DNA of 49,517 nucleotides, taken from a bacterium (lineage in GTDB: Bacteria; Spirochaetota; UBA4802; UBA5550). A program made the position numbers and the translations under genes. The notes beneath the pieces are model-generated. The model had not been told where the DNA came from. It saw only the letters and a list, made by a program, of their open reading frames with translations, and made no database searches. The stretch is taken from positions 1-49,517 of the forward strand of contig JAAENB010000714.1 in NCBI GenBank assembly GCA_024224995.1, read 5' to 3'. Positions 1 to 7,166 of the stretch are shown piece after piece; the first letter of the stretch is position 1, and each line of letters starts with the position of its first letter.

Positions 1-37
1 AGGCCCGCTCACTTGCACAATTTAGTTTCTTGAGAGA
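1..37 (+). repeat. Right end of a palindromic intergenic element, cut by the window edge
   Basis: The first bases (GCCCGCTCAC, then CAATTTAGTTTCTTGAGAG) match the right flank of the complete elements at 31366-31398 and 43411-43440. The left arm and loop are outside the window. The element ends three bases before the stop codon of the outer-membrane protein gene on the opposite strand. Confidence 0.7.
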
Positions 38-39
38 GG

Positions 40-720
40 TTAATTCCCGGGAAAAATATCGGTTCGGATTAAGAAACCGGAAATACCCCGGAGATGGTAG
101 AGGCGGACATTTTCAGAGCTTCTTTCTTCGTGGAGTTTGGTAATACCCATGCTTGCCATACCGCCGATGAAGAAGTCGAAATGTTTGCCGAGCCTGAATT
201 TAAAGTTAATCCCGGCAGCGGCTTCAACCTGGAAATAAGCAAGACTTTCCAGGACATCGGCATCGGAAGGGCCTCCGGAGAGAGTGCTGGTAAATATGTA
301 GTTTAAACCGACTCCCGTAAGCAGGTTCAGGGAGAAAAAACCGGCATTAAAGGAAGTAAGCAGGTAAAAAGGCATGCCAATATTCTGGCTGGTAACAGTG
401 GTCTGTAAAGAAGAGTTGCTTAGATATATCTGGTTTTTAAACCGGGAATACCAGACACCGGAATGGATACCAACCCTGTTGGTGAACATCTTTTCAAGCA
501 CAAGGCCGCCGGAGATGGCAATACCGCTGCCCCAGACATTGGGACTATCCTTGATCCAGACATCGGTAAGCCCAAAGGAGCCGCCCAGGCCAATGGCAAG
601 ATTGGGCGGGCTTTGCTCTTTTTGCAGCTCTTCTTCAGTATCGGGACCGGCATACAGAAATGATGCCGAAGTAGTGATTATCAGCAAAATTGCGAAAAGA
701 TATTTAAGAAATATTCTCAT
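40..720 (-). CDS. Outer-membrane beta-barrel protein with signal peptide
   Basis: The 226-residue product starts with a basic, then hydrophobic signal peptide (about residues 1-24, cleavage probably after SFLYA). Alternating polar and hydrophobic strands rich in Gly, Tyr and Phe follow, as in small PorT/OmpA-like barrels of 8-10 strands. It lies 17 bases downstream of the bactofilin gene on the same strand and is probably co-transcribed with it. No strong ribosome binding site is visible before the ATG at 720. The C-terminus ends FPGN rather than in the aromatic residue usual for barrels, and the stop is three bases from a repeat element, so the last strand may have been altered. The barrel call is by composition and pattern; the specific function is unknown. 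Confidence 0.7.
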   Translation of the reverse strand: MRIFLKYLFAILLIITTSASFLYAGPDTEEELQKEQSPPNLAIGLGGSFGLTDVWIKDSPNVWGSGIAISGGLVLEKMFTNRVGIHSGVWYSRFKNQIYLSNSSLQTTVTSQNIGMPFYLLTSFNAGFFSLNLLTGVGLNYIFTSTLSGGPSDADVLESLAYFQVEAAAGINFKFRLGKHFDFFIGGMASMGITKLHEERSSENVRLYHLRGISGFLIRTDIFPGN

Positions 721-737
721 ATAATAGCCGAATGATC

Positions 738-1094
738 TTATTTTTTATCTGCCATGATGCAGGTACCGTTAAAGAGGGAACCTCCTTCAACAATAAGATC
801 AGGGGTGATAATATCACCATTGACCTTGCTTTTGGTATGAAGTTCAACTTTTTGAGCAGCTTTTATTTTCCCGTTCACGGTTCCGCTAATAGAAACAACC
901 CTTGCGTTAACATCGGCGCTCACGGCAGCTTCTCTACCGATTATGAGAACACCATCGGTGTCAATTTTTCCTTCAAATTTTCCTTTTATCTTCAAAGAGT
1001 TCTTAAATTTTAATCTGCCTTTAAAATGTATATCATCGGCGATAATAGTATCGATACTGTTTTCATCTTCAAGCATTGTATTTAAATCAGCCAT
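738..1094 (-). CDS. Bactofilin (polymer-forming cytoskeletal protein)
   Basis: This is a 118-residue protein of bactofilin size. After a short flexible N-terminus (about residues 1-20) it has the right-handed beta-helix signature: repeated short strands with regularly spaced Gly, Val and Ile, for example IKGKFEGKI, VSISGTVNGKI and SKVNGDII. Bactofilins assemble without nucleotide into filaments on the inner membrane and organise local envelope or cell-wall synthesis. A good promoter lies upstream (1132-1160, minus strand) and an outer-membrane protein follows, so a role in envelope organisation fits. GGAGCG upstream of the ATG is a plausible ribosome binding site. The family call is confident; the cellular role is inferred. 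Confidence 0.9.
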   Translation of the reverse strand: MADLNTMLEDENSIDTIIADDIHFKGRLKFKNSLKIKGKFEGKIDTDGVLIIGREAAVSADVNARVVSISGTVNGKIKAAQKVELHTKSKVNGDIITPDLIVEGGSLFNGTCIMADKK

Positions 1095-1131
1095 ATTTTC
1101 GCTCCATAGTGGAATTGTTCTTAATTGAGTA

Positions 1132-1160
1132 CATATAATGTAATACTAAAAAGAAGTCAA
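1132..1160 (-). promoter_or_regulatory. Sigma70-type promoter for the bactofilin/OMP pair
   Basis: Read on the minus strand: TTGACT (1160-1155), a 17-base spacer, then TATATG (1137-1132). It sits about 40 bases upstream of the bactofilin start. Confidence 0.6.
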
Positions 1161-1167
1161 GAATATG

Positions 1168-1773
1168 TCAAATAAAAAGTAAATATGCGTCATATATAAG
1201 GTATATCGACCCGGAATGTAAATTATTAGTTACTATAGTATTGGCAAACCATGTATAATTATTTTGTACGGAACTGGTTCCCTTTGTAGTATCGGAAATT
1301 CCGTGAGCACCTCCCGACGTTCCAATATTTCCCATGCCGGCTTGATGAAAATGTCCTTGAAACTGGTCACTTTGAAAAATCCCGGAAGTAGTATTTCCCC
1401 GTAAAAACCTGCCTCCGTTATTAAGACTGGGAGCAGTCTGGCCGTCATAAATACTTTCGGAATCATTAATCTCTTGCCCGTTGCACTCAACCCAGCCTTC
1501 GGGAATGGAAGGAGCCGCAATGGAAGCCTGCATTGATGCAATTACAGTATCTGTATTGGAGTCATTGTCTCCACGGTTGGAAAGCTCATTTTTAATCGCG
1601 GTATTTTGCGCTTCAATGGCAGCTACTTTGTCGTACATCTGGGAAAAACTAAACTTACTGTCCGAGTCTTCGGAAGAATCTGATGAAGTGGAAAGCCCGG
1701 CTTCACACCCCGTAAGAGCAAAAAACAGAACTATGAGCATGCTAAAGGTACACAGGTTAAGAGTTTTTTTCAT
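1168..1773 (-). CDS. Lipoprotein with a phage tail-collar-like domain
   Basis: The start at 1773 is preferred over the ATG at 1788 because GGAG lies 8 bases upstream of it. The product (201 residues) begins with a lipoprotein signal ending LTGC. A Ser/Asp-rich linker and a short helical part follow, then a segment typical of tail-collar or short tail-fibre domains: IPEGWVECNGQ, a stretch with APSLNNGGRFLRG, then QGHFHQAG with paired His residues and a Gly-rich tail. Such domains also occur in non-phage surface proteins; no phage genes lie nearby. The last roughly 15 codons overlap a match to the left end of the palindromic element family (1204-1222), so the C-terminus may be non-original. The function is unknown; a surface-exposed trimeric protein is plausible. 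Confidence 0.7.
   Translation of the reverse strand: MKKTLNLCTFSMLIVLFFALTGCEAGLSTSSDSSEDSDSKFSFSQMYDKVAAIEAQNTAIKNELSNRGDNDSNTDTVIASMQASIAAPSIPEGWVECNGQEINDSESIYDGQTAPSLNNGGRFLRGNTTSGIFQSDQFQGHFHQAGMGNIGTSGGAHGISDTTKGTSSVQNNYTWFANTIVTNNLHSGSIYLIYDAYLLFI
1204..1222 (+). repeat. Possible remnant of the palindromic element's left end
   Basis: ATATCGACCCGGAATGTAA closely resembles the left boundary of the complete elements at 35542-35560 and 43179-43198 (ATATnAnCCCGGAATGTAA). The rest of the element is absent. It lies inside the 3' end of the tail-collar lipoprotein gene. Confidence 0.4.
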
Positions 1774-1994
1774 GATAATTTTCTCCATAATTTTATGTTG
1801 GTAATACTAAATTTACAAAAAAAAACTAATCCGGCAAGTGTTTGGGAATGAACGCTACCTGGGGGGGGAATGAACAACAGTATTTTTCTTTAAAACTGCA
1901 CAAAACAGGTTTTTTGGCAGGAAAAAGTACTTGCAAACCATTTTTGTATAGTTTATTGTTAGTTTCCTGTAACTTTATTTGATTAAGAGATACA

Positions 1995-2049
1995 TATAAT
2001 AAAAGAGAAAAAACTTAATTATATTAAGGGAGGACTTAATTATATTAAG
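1995..2049 (+). promoter_or_regulatory. TATAAT box followed by two identical palindromes 21 bp apart
   Basis: TATAAT at 1995-2000 is a good -10 box, although the -35 is weak. Downstream, the 15-base palindrome CTTAATTATATTAAG occurs at 2014-2028 and again, identical, at 2035-2049. The centre-to-centre distance of 21 bp is two helical turns. This is the layout of a tandem operator just downstream of a transcription start, about 85 bp before the YlbF-like gene. Confidence 0.5.
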
Positions 2050-2132
2050 AAAAGACTTTTGTGAAGCTTCAAAAATGCCGAATTTGATAAAAATTTAAGT
2101 AAGAAGGAGTTGAATCGAAAAAATAGAACACT

Positions 2133-2459
2133 ATGAATGAGATACTTGAAAAAGCGAACGAGCTTGGATTACTCATCCGGGAAACAGAAGCATGCCGTGA
2201 TTTTGAAGAACTCTCGGCAGAGCTTGAAAACGATACTGAGTCAAAGAGTCTGCTTGATGAATACACAACAATAGCCGAGAGTATACATCAACGGGAGACC
2301 CAGGGTGGTATTGTTGAAAACTTCGAAAAAGAGCGGGTCCGTGAACTTTCCGGCATCATAAGAGAGAATAAACTTCTCACCAGCTTCCTTGAAGCACGCG
2401 GCCGGTACATTGATCTGCTCTCGAACATCCAGAAGTCAATGGGCATAACAGGCGGTTAA
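2133..2459 (+). CDS. YlbF/YmcA-family helical protein
   Basis: The 108-residue, all-helical, highly charged protein has the YlbF/YmcA (com_ylbF) pattern: an N-terminal helix with ILEKANELGLLIRETE, a middle ending in a long helix, and a C-terminal helix with FLEARGRYIDLLSNIQ. In Bacillus these proteins (with YaaT) act in the Y-complex that influences RNase Y and competence/biofilm development; the role outside Firmicutes is unclear. An in-frame TAG at 2124 excludes an earlier start. The strong AAGGAG at 2104-2109 is 23 bases away, so initiation looks weak. It lies upstream of, but about 190 bases from, the SPFH/DUF4178 cluster and has its own twin-palindrome control region. Confidence 0.7.
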   Translation: MNEILEKANELGLLIRETEACRDFEELSAELENDTESKSLLDEYTTIAESIHQRETQGGIVENFEKERVRELSGIIRENKLLTSFLEARGRYIDLLSNIQKSMGITGG

Positions 2460-2487
2460 TAAATTACAAATTTATGCCAATAATCCC

Positions 2488-2516
2488 TTGACTTTTAAAA
2501 CATGATGTACTATAAA
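2488..2516 (+). promoter_or_regulatory. Sigma70-type promoter of the SPFH/DUF4178/DUF350 cluster
   Basis: TTGACT (2488-2493), a 17-base spacer, and TATAAA (2511-2516). The predicted transcript has a leader of about 130 bases before the first gene at 2652. Confidence 0.65.
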
Positions 2517-2651
2517 GAAAACAGCTTCGTGTGTAGAAAGAAGTGATTCCGGGTGCGGGGATGCGGAAGTATCGTTTGCGGCCGGTTTTGTGTGCGGTTT
2601 ATACTGTGCAGGACCAATTTTTGAAAAATTTAATAACATAAGGAAAAAACC

Positions 2652-3179
2652 ATGCAGCCTGATTTGTCAAACATTAAAGATAGAATAGAAAAGAACAGAG
2701 GTTTTATTGACCGGATAACAACCAAACTACCCGGGTATAAAGGATACGTTGAAAAGTCCGAAAGAGCGGAAGCCGATAAAGTACTGCGGCAGTTTATTGT
2801 CGACAAGATCAAAAAGTATAAGTCTGATATCAGTGATATAATGAGTGACCATTCGAGAAAGGGAGAAACCGCGAATTTAAGCGATCTTGATTCCCTGGGG
2901 CATTTTCTTGAAAAGATGGCAAAGAAAGTAGAGTTTGCCGATTATGTAAACGCGGGATCTTTTTCAAAGATGAAAATCTCCGAAGAAGATCAGGACCGGC
3001 TGTTGGAATATGACTGGCGAATGATTGATGGCATGGATACTTTGGCTGAGCTGGTTTCAAAGCTTGGAGAAGGAGAGGCCGCTGATTTTAATACCCGGTA
3101 TAAGGACTTGAAAGATAAGCTTAAAGAGTTTGAGAAAAATTTTGATGATAGAAAATATGTACTGGTGGAGGTCATATAA
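2652..3179 (+). CDS. Helical cytoplasmic protein preceding the SPFH gene (unknown function)
   Basis: The 175-residue, charged protein is predicted almost wholly helical and has no signal peptide or membrane segment. A conserved-looking motif, KLPGYKGYVEKSERAEADK (about residues 25-43), opens the first long helix. Strong start: AAGGA 8 bases before the ATG. Its TAA overlaps the ATG of the SPFH gene (TAATG), implying translational coupling and probably a physical partnership. It occupies the place that PspA-like helical proteins hold in related membrane-stress clusters, but I see no PspA signature and do not call it one. The family is not recognised with certainty. Confidence 0.75.
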   Translation: MQPDLSNIKDRIEKNRGFIDRITTKLPGYKGYVEKSERAEADKVLRQFIVDKIKKYKSDISDIMSDHSRKGETANLSDLDSLGHFLEKMAKKVEFADYVNAGSFSKMKISEEDQDRLLEYDWRMIDGMDTLAELVSKLGEGEAADFNTRYKDLKDKLKEFEKNFDDRKYVLVEVI

Positions 3180-4327
3180 TGGCATTATTAGATGTAGTTG
3201 AATGGAAGAACCAACCCGGAGAAGTAATTAGCCGTTTTGCAGAGGGAGATATAGCAATTGGTTCCCAGCTTATTGTCCGAGAAGGACAGGAAGCAATATT
3301 CTTCAAAGACGGCCAGGCACTTGACACGTTTGGCCCTGGTCGGCATACGCTTAAAACCGGGAATATACCAATACTTGAGAAACTCATAAATCTTCCTTTT
3401 GGCGGGAAAACACCGTTCCCCGCAGAAGTCTATTTTGTAAATAAATCCGAGATCCCAAATATGAAGTGGGGCACCAAACAGCCAATCCAGCTTTTAGATC
3501 CCATATATAATATTCCCGTTCCCATACGGGCATTCGGATCCTATTCCATGCGAATAAGTGACATCCGGGGATTCTTAATCGCAGCGACCGGAACCTGGCA
3601 GGCATTTACCAGTGAAGCTATTGGAACAGCAATGCGTGACCAGATCCTGGTTCCGAAAGTAAAAGACCTCATTGCTGAGTTCATGATCAAGCAGGACATT
3701 ACCATACTCAAGCTCGCGGCCTATTATGATGAAATAGGAGTGGCTGGTAAGGCAAAGATGCTTGAAGAATTTTCCAGCTTCGGATTAGAACTGGTTCGCT
3801 TCGCAGTAGAGTCGATAAATATACCTGAAGATGATGAAGGCGTACAGCGGCTTAAAAAAGCGCTGGCAGACAAAGCCGAAATGAATATTATGGGTGATGA
3901 TTATAAGACCAAGCGGACCTTTGATACCATGGAAAAGGCAGCCGGCAATGAAGGAATGGCCGGTGGAATGATGGGAGCCGGTATGGGTATGGGCATGGGC
4001 AACCAGATGGGTAATATGATGGGAAATGCCATGAACAACGCAACCGGCCAGGGTCAGGCCCAGGGAGGCGGCGGCCAGGCAGCACAGGTGGCATGTCCTC
4101 ACTGTCAAGCAGCGAATGTGGCAGGAGCAAAATTCTGTTCATCATGCGGCAAAGAGATGGTGGTACCGCAAAAAGCATGTCCTTCTTGTAAAGCGAATGT
4201 ACCGGCGGACGCCAAGTTTTGTCCTGAGTGCGGTGCCAATACCGTTGGAGCAAACTGTGTTAAGTGTAATGTCCAGCTTCAGCCGGGGGCGAAATTCTGT
4301 CCTGAATGCGGCTCGGCGCAGGCATAA
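3179..4327 (+). CDS. SPFH/Band-7 domain protein with C-terminal zinc ribbons
   Basis: In the 382-residue protein, residues about 1-255 form an SPFH (stomatin/prohibitin/flotillin) domain of the 'virion core protein-like' type. The N-terminus (MALLDVVEWKNQPGEVISRF) is characteristic, with a GRHTLKTGNIP segment. A Met/Gly-rich flexible linker (about 257-300) follows, then three CxxC...CxxCG zinc ribbons at about 305-330, 335-357 and 360-380. SPFH proteins form large rings on membranes and mark specialised membrane domains. The start is set by GGAGG at 3167-3171 and the TAATG overlap with the previous gene. The DUF4178 gene follows after 15 bases. Binding of partners or membrane proteins through the ribbons is inferred. 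Confidence 0.9.
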   Translation: MALLDVVEWKNQPGEVISRFAEGDIAIGSQLIVREGQEAIFFKDGQALDTFGPGRHTLKTGNIPILEKLINLPFGGKTPFPAEVYFVNKSEIPNMKWGTKQPIQLLDPIYNIPVPIRAFGSYSMRISDIRGFLIAATGTWQAFTSEAIGTAMRDQILVPKVKDLIAEFMIKQDITILKLAAYYDEIGVAGKAKMLEEFSSFGLELVRFAVESINIPEDDEGVQRLKKALADKAEMNIMGDDYKTKRTFDTMEKAAGNEGMAGGMMGAGMGMGMGNQMGNMMGNAMNNATGQGQAQGGGGQAAQVACPHCQAANVAGAKFCSSCGKEMVVPQKACPSCKANVPADAKFCPECGANTVGANCVKCNVQLQPGAKFCPECGSAQA

Positions 4328-4342
4328 GGGAGGTCCGGAATT

Positions 4343-4948
4343 ATGTCAACATCATTAGATTGTACATCCTGTGGAGCTCCCATAGAAATAACAAATCGTT
4401 TTAGCAAGGTAGTATGCTGTGATTATTGCGGAACCCACCTGAAAATGCAGGATGACGGGTTTGAGGCATCGGGGAAATACGCGAAACTCGCTGAATTCCC
4501 ATCGATTTTTGAACTCGGCAGCAGGGGAACCATACTGGGAAAACCATTTTCAGCTCTTGGCAGGATCAGGTATAATTGTGACGGATCACATTACGATGAA
4601 TGGTTCCTTGATTATGAAGGGGAGCAGGCCTGGTTTTGTGAAGATGAAGGGACTTATACGCTCTATACCGAGTCTTTTGAAATAGCCGACATGCCCGATA
4701 TCGAATCCGTACGGGCAGGGCAGAATATAACTGTAGGCGGCAAAAAAGTTATGGTAAAAGAGGTGGGAGAGTCTACTGTTGACGGCGGAGAAGGAGAACT
4801 CTCCTATTATGTCGAGCCCGGAACAGAGGTGATCTACATAGACGGCGTTGCCGAAGGAAAGAAAGTTTCAATAGAGTATTCCGAAGGAGAGGTAGAGCTT
4901 TTTATGGGGAGACCCCTGTTAAAGAGAGACATTGTCGTCGGTGGATAG
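4343..4948 (+). CDS. Zinc-ribbon DUF4178 protein (soluble paralogue)
   Basis: The 201-residue protein has an N-terminal zinc ribbon (CTSCGAP, then CCDYCG, residues about 7-33) and a DUF4178 beta-rich domain (about 45-195). The domain is marked by GTILGKPFSALGRIRY, DEWFLDYE and a YYVEPGTEVIYIDG strand pair. There is no membrane segment. A second, longer DUF4178 protein with membrane anchors lies downstream at 5190. The intervening 240 bases contain a decayed third copy, so the family has expanded locally. DUF4178 genes recur beside DUF350 and membrane aminopropyltransferase genes; the biochemical role is unknown. Start: GGGAGGTCC about 8 bases before the ATG. Confidence 0.85.
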   Translation: MSTSLDCTSCGAPIEITNRFSKVVCCDYCGTHLKMQDDGFEASGKYAKLAEFPSIFELGSRGTILGKPFSALGRIRYNCDGSHYDEWFLDYEGEQAWFCEDEGTYTLYTESFEIADMPDIESVRAGQNITVGGKKVMVKEVGESTVDGGEGELSYYVEPGTEVIYIDGVAEGKKVSIEYSEGEVELFMGRPLLKRDIVVGG

Positions 4949-4993
4949 AGATCAACGAGTTAAGAAAGCTAATATTTGATAGGCCGGAAACTT

Positions 4994-5061
4994 GATAGCA
5001 TTGCGAGTTGCATCTGGCGTGGAAGAGCCCGTACTTCCACGCCCGCTCACAAGCAAAATTT
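4994..5061 (+). repeat. Collapsed copy of the palindromic element (short hairpin)
   Basis: The left flank ATAGCATTGCGAGTTGCATC and right flank GCTCACAAGCAAAATTTA match the elements at 43370-43435 and 31257-31390. The hairpin is short: a 10-bp perfect stem (5016-5025 with 5034-5043) and an 8-base loop. The right arm still carries AGCCCGTACTTCC, comparable to the longer right arms of complete copies, while the left inner arm and 40-nt loop are missing, as after deletion of a palindrome. It lies directly beside a decayed DUF4178 gene fragment. Confidence 0.8.
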
Positions 5062-5151
5062 AATTACTTTTATCTGGAAATGTACAATAAAAAACTGAGA
5101 AAAACAGATGCTGTTGTTATAAAAATGACAGGGTCCGGGATTTTCCGGTAA
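5062..5151 (+). pseudogene. 3' remnant of a third DUF4178-type gene
   Basis: About 90 bases, ending in TAA at 5149-5151, align with 6392-6480 in the 3' part of the next gene. The encoded peptide FYLEMYNKKLRKTDAVVIKM corresponds to FYLEMYNKKPRKTNSVNIKM there. The homology begins exactly where the palindromic element ends. In addition, the bases around 4932-4960 (end of the upstream DUF4178 gene) are repeated just before 5190, including GGATAGAGATCAA. The simplest reading is a former tandem duplication, now deleted and carrying a repeat element. Confidence 0.8.
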
Positions 5152-5189
5152 GATAACCTGCATAGATTGTAGTCGGGGGATAGAGATCA

Positions 5190-6578
5190 ATGAGTGATGA
5201 AAAACTGAAAGCGTTGAAGTGTGACAGTTGCGGCGGAGATATAGTCAAAAGCTACCGGGTCGTTGACGTCGAAGAAGACGAACAAGTTCCAATAGCTAAA
5301 TGTCTCTCATGCGGGCAGGAATATGATCAATTTTCGCAGGAATATTATGAATTTTTTGCCGATGATTTCACACAGGATATAGACGCGTCGGTCTTTAAAC
5401 TTGGTTTAAAAGGAACCCTTAATGGCATTGAGTATGAGATCATAGGGCGGATCAGGATCCAGGAAGAGGACGATGAGGATGTAGCCACCTGGGATGAGTG
5501 GCTTGCCATATCCACAGACGGAGTTTATCATTACTTTGTAGAAGAGGACGGGGAGGTAAAGTCGTATGAAGATTATATCCCTGAGTCTATAGATCTTGAA
5601 TCCGATCCGGATTATATAGAATTTGACGGCAAGAGGATCGACAAAGATGAGGGCTACATTGGGCGGATCGTATACGCGGAAGGCGAGCTGACCTGGGAGC
5701 CCGAAATCGGAGAACCGGTCACCTGTTATGACATAAAAAAGGACGGCGTTTCCTATTCGGTAGAACAATCGGAAGGAGAGGTCAATATCACTAAAGGCGA
5801 TGATATTCCCTATAAAGATATTATTGCCGCCTTTGGAACGGATGAACATAAGCAGTTATATGAATCCACCACAGCAAAAAGGTCAACATATAAGAAAAAA
5901 GCTTATGTTTACCTGGCACTTCTTGCAGCAAGCCTTTCAATGGCAATTTATAATTGCTCTATGGGAAGCCCGGTAAAAGATATTATGGCCAAAAAGAAGG
6001 TCATTACCAACAATCAAGTAAAAGTAGAGAAGAGAAAAGTAAGTTATTTTAGCCAGGTACTGTACGGCCCTTTTAAAATGGAAAAGAAGAACCAGCTGTA
6101 TGATGTCTCTATGTCGGTGAATACGAATGTCCAGCGTTTTTACCTTGAATGGCAGTCTATTCGTTTGATGCTGTTAAAAGAAGACCGGCTGAATAAGGTC
6201 ACAGGGAACAAGCTGGATCTGGTAAATCTAAAGACACTTTTTAAGGATATCGACGCGAAAAAAGAACCCGTAGAGTCTTTTGCCATAATCGGAGATTTCT
6301 GGGATGAGGCGGGAGTTGACAGCGAAGGATATTCCTGGCATGAGAATGATCTTACGGCAACCAAAGATTTTGTGCTGGATGAGGCGGGTAATTATTATTT
6401 CTACCTGGAAATGTACAATAAAAAGCCGAGAAAAACCAATTCAGTAAACATAAAAATGGCAACGGCCGGAAGTGTCCGGTATTATATTATTTTTATGTTT
6501 ATTTTCATGATATTGTGGCTCATAAACTGGTCAAAATCGAAATCTTATAATGAGCTCCCCTTTGAGATGTCGGACTAA
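5190..6578 (+). CDS. Zinc-ribbon DUF4178 protein with two membrane segments and an extracytoplasmic domain
   Basis: In the 462-residue protein, a zinc ribbon (CDSCGGD, then CLSCGQEYD; about residues 10-45) precedes a DUF4178 domain (about 60-215). A membrane segment follows (about 233-252, VYLALLAASLSMAIYNC), then a beta-rich region of about 180 residues and a C-terminal membrane helix (about 433-450) with a short cytoplasmic tail. The region between the helices is probably periplasmic and could sense or bind envelope components. The upstream repeat of the previous gene's tail supplies a GGGGGA ribosome-binding sequence about 10 bases before the ATG. It is a paralogue of the soluble protein at 4343 and the source family of the remnant at 5062-5151. 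Confidence 0.85.
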   Translation: MSDEKLKALKCDSCGGDIVKSYRVVDVEEDEQVPIAKCLSCGQEYDQFSQEYYEFFADDFTQDIDASVFKLGLKGTLNGIEYEIIGRIRIQEEDDEDVATWDEWLAISTDGVYHYFVEEDGEVKSYEDYIPESIDLESDPDYIEFDGKRIDKDEGYIGRIVYAEGELTWEPEIGEPVTCYDIKKDGVSYSVEQSEGEVNITKGDDIPYKDIIAAFGTDEHKQLYESTTAKRSTYKKKAYVYLALLAASLSMAIYNCSMGSPVKDIMAKKKVITNNQVKVEKRKVSYFSQVLYGPFKMEKKNQLYDVSMSVNTNVQRFYLEWQSIRLMLLKEDRLNKVTGNKLDLVNLKTLFKDIDAKKEPVESFAIIGDFWDEAGVDSEGYSWHENDLTATKDFVLDEAGNYYFYLEMYNKKPRKTNSVNIKMATAGSVRYYIIFMFIFMILWLINWSKSKSYNELPFEMSD

Positions 6579-6598
6579 GAGGGTGAGGAGGAAATAGT

Positions 6599-6790
6599 AT
6601 GATACGAACTATAATAGTAGCAGTACTCCTTTCAGGAGGATGCTTTTTTATGTCAAATTTTTATTTTCTTTATCCCCGTGCCGGGATGACTTATGTTAAA
6701 AAGCACCGGGAGATGAGGAAGTCTGTACGGCATGGAAGCGGGGTTTATTACGGACATTATGGTTCAGGAGGATATAGAGGAGGTAAATAA
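6599..6790 (+). CDS. Small Gly-rich membrane protein
   Basis: The 63-residue protein has a very good ribosome binding site (GGAGGAAATAGT before the ATG). One hydrophobic segment (residues about 3-25) acts as a signal anchor, followed by a basic stretch and a Gly/Tyr/His-rich tail (GVYYGHYGSGGYRGGK). The cysteine after SGG could allow lipid attachment, but the position is not a standard lipobox. It sits between the large DUF4178 gene and the DUF350 gene with tight spacing and is clearly part of the operon. No family recognised. Confidence 0.75.
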   Translation: MIRTIIVAVLLSGGCFFMSNFYFLYPRAGMTYVKKHREMRKSVRHGSGVYYGHYGSGGYRGGK

Positions 6791-6851
6791 GCATGCCTCT
6801 GTCTGGTCTTTATAAAATATTGAATTAAATCTTTAGGAGGAAAAAAAGAAT

Positions 6852-7166
6852 ATGAACTGGGGAAATTTAGTGTTTGGGATTGTTGATACGGTAGTCTATT
6901 CAATTATAGGGATTATCATGATGGGCCTCGGTTTTTTGCTAATTAATTTCTTTACACCGTTTTCAGTGAAAAAGGAGATTGAGGACGATCAGAATACGTC
7001 TCTCGGTATAATAATAGGCTCAGTAATTATTGGCCTCTCCATTATCATTGCAGCAGTTGTGGGCTCTCCATCAGGCGGAGGCAAAACACCGCCACCGGTA
7101 CCTGCTGTTGCTGATGCATCTGCACCAGCACCTGCACCAGCTATAGAAACCAGTGTTAAGAATTAG
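6852..7166 (+). CDS. DUF350 (YjfL-like) membrane protein with Pro/Ala tail
   Basis: The 104-residue protein has two hydrophobic helices (about residues 10-34 and 52-72) separated by a charged loop with FFTPFSVKKEIEDDQNTS. This corresponds to the DUF350 helix pair, where the loop normally reads 'tp.d..kei..gN.a'. The C-terminal 30 residues are a low-complexity Pro/Ala stretch. It is about half of a duplicated YjfL protein. Strong site: TTAGGAGGAAAAAAAG before the ATG. The stop overlaps the GTG start of the next gene (TAGTG), so it is coupled to the aminopropyltransferase-like enzyme. DUF350 proteins are recurring neighbours of that enzyme and of PspA-type genes; the molecular function is unknown. 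Confidence 0.8.
   Translation: MNWGNLVFGIVDTVVYSIIGIIMMGLGFLLINFFTPFSVKKEIEDDQNTSLGIIIGSVIIGLSIIIAAVVGSPSGGGKTPPPVPAVADASAPAPAPAIETSVKN

Noticed and set aside
1168..1788. A prophage, suggested by the tail-collar domain
   Set aside because: No other phage structural, integrase or lysis genes are present, and the protein has a lipoprotein signal.
1861..1868. G8 homopolymer upstream of the tail-collar lipoprotein, considered as a phase-variable tract
   Set aside because: It is about 90 bases from the start codon and not clearly within a promoter; length variation cannot be judged from one sequence.
2110..2136. An 8-codon TTG-started leader peptide overlapping the YlbF-like ATG
   Set aside because: The AAGGAG sequence touches the TTG with no spacing, so initiation there is unlikely.
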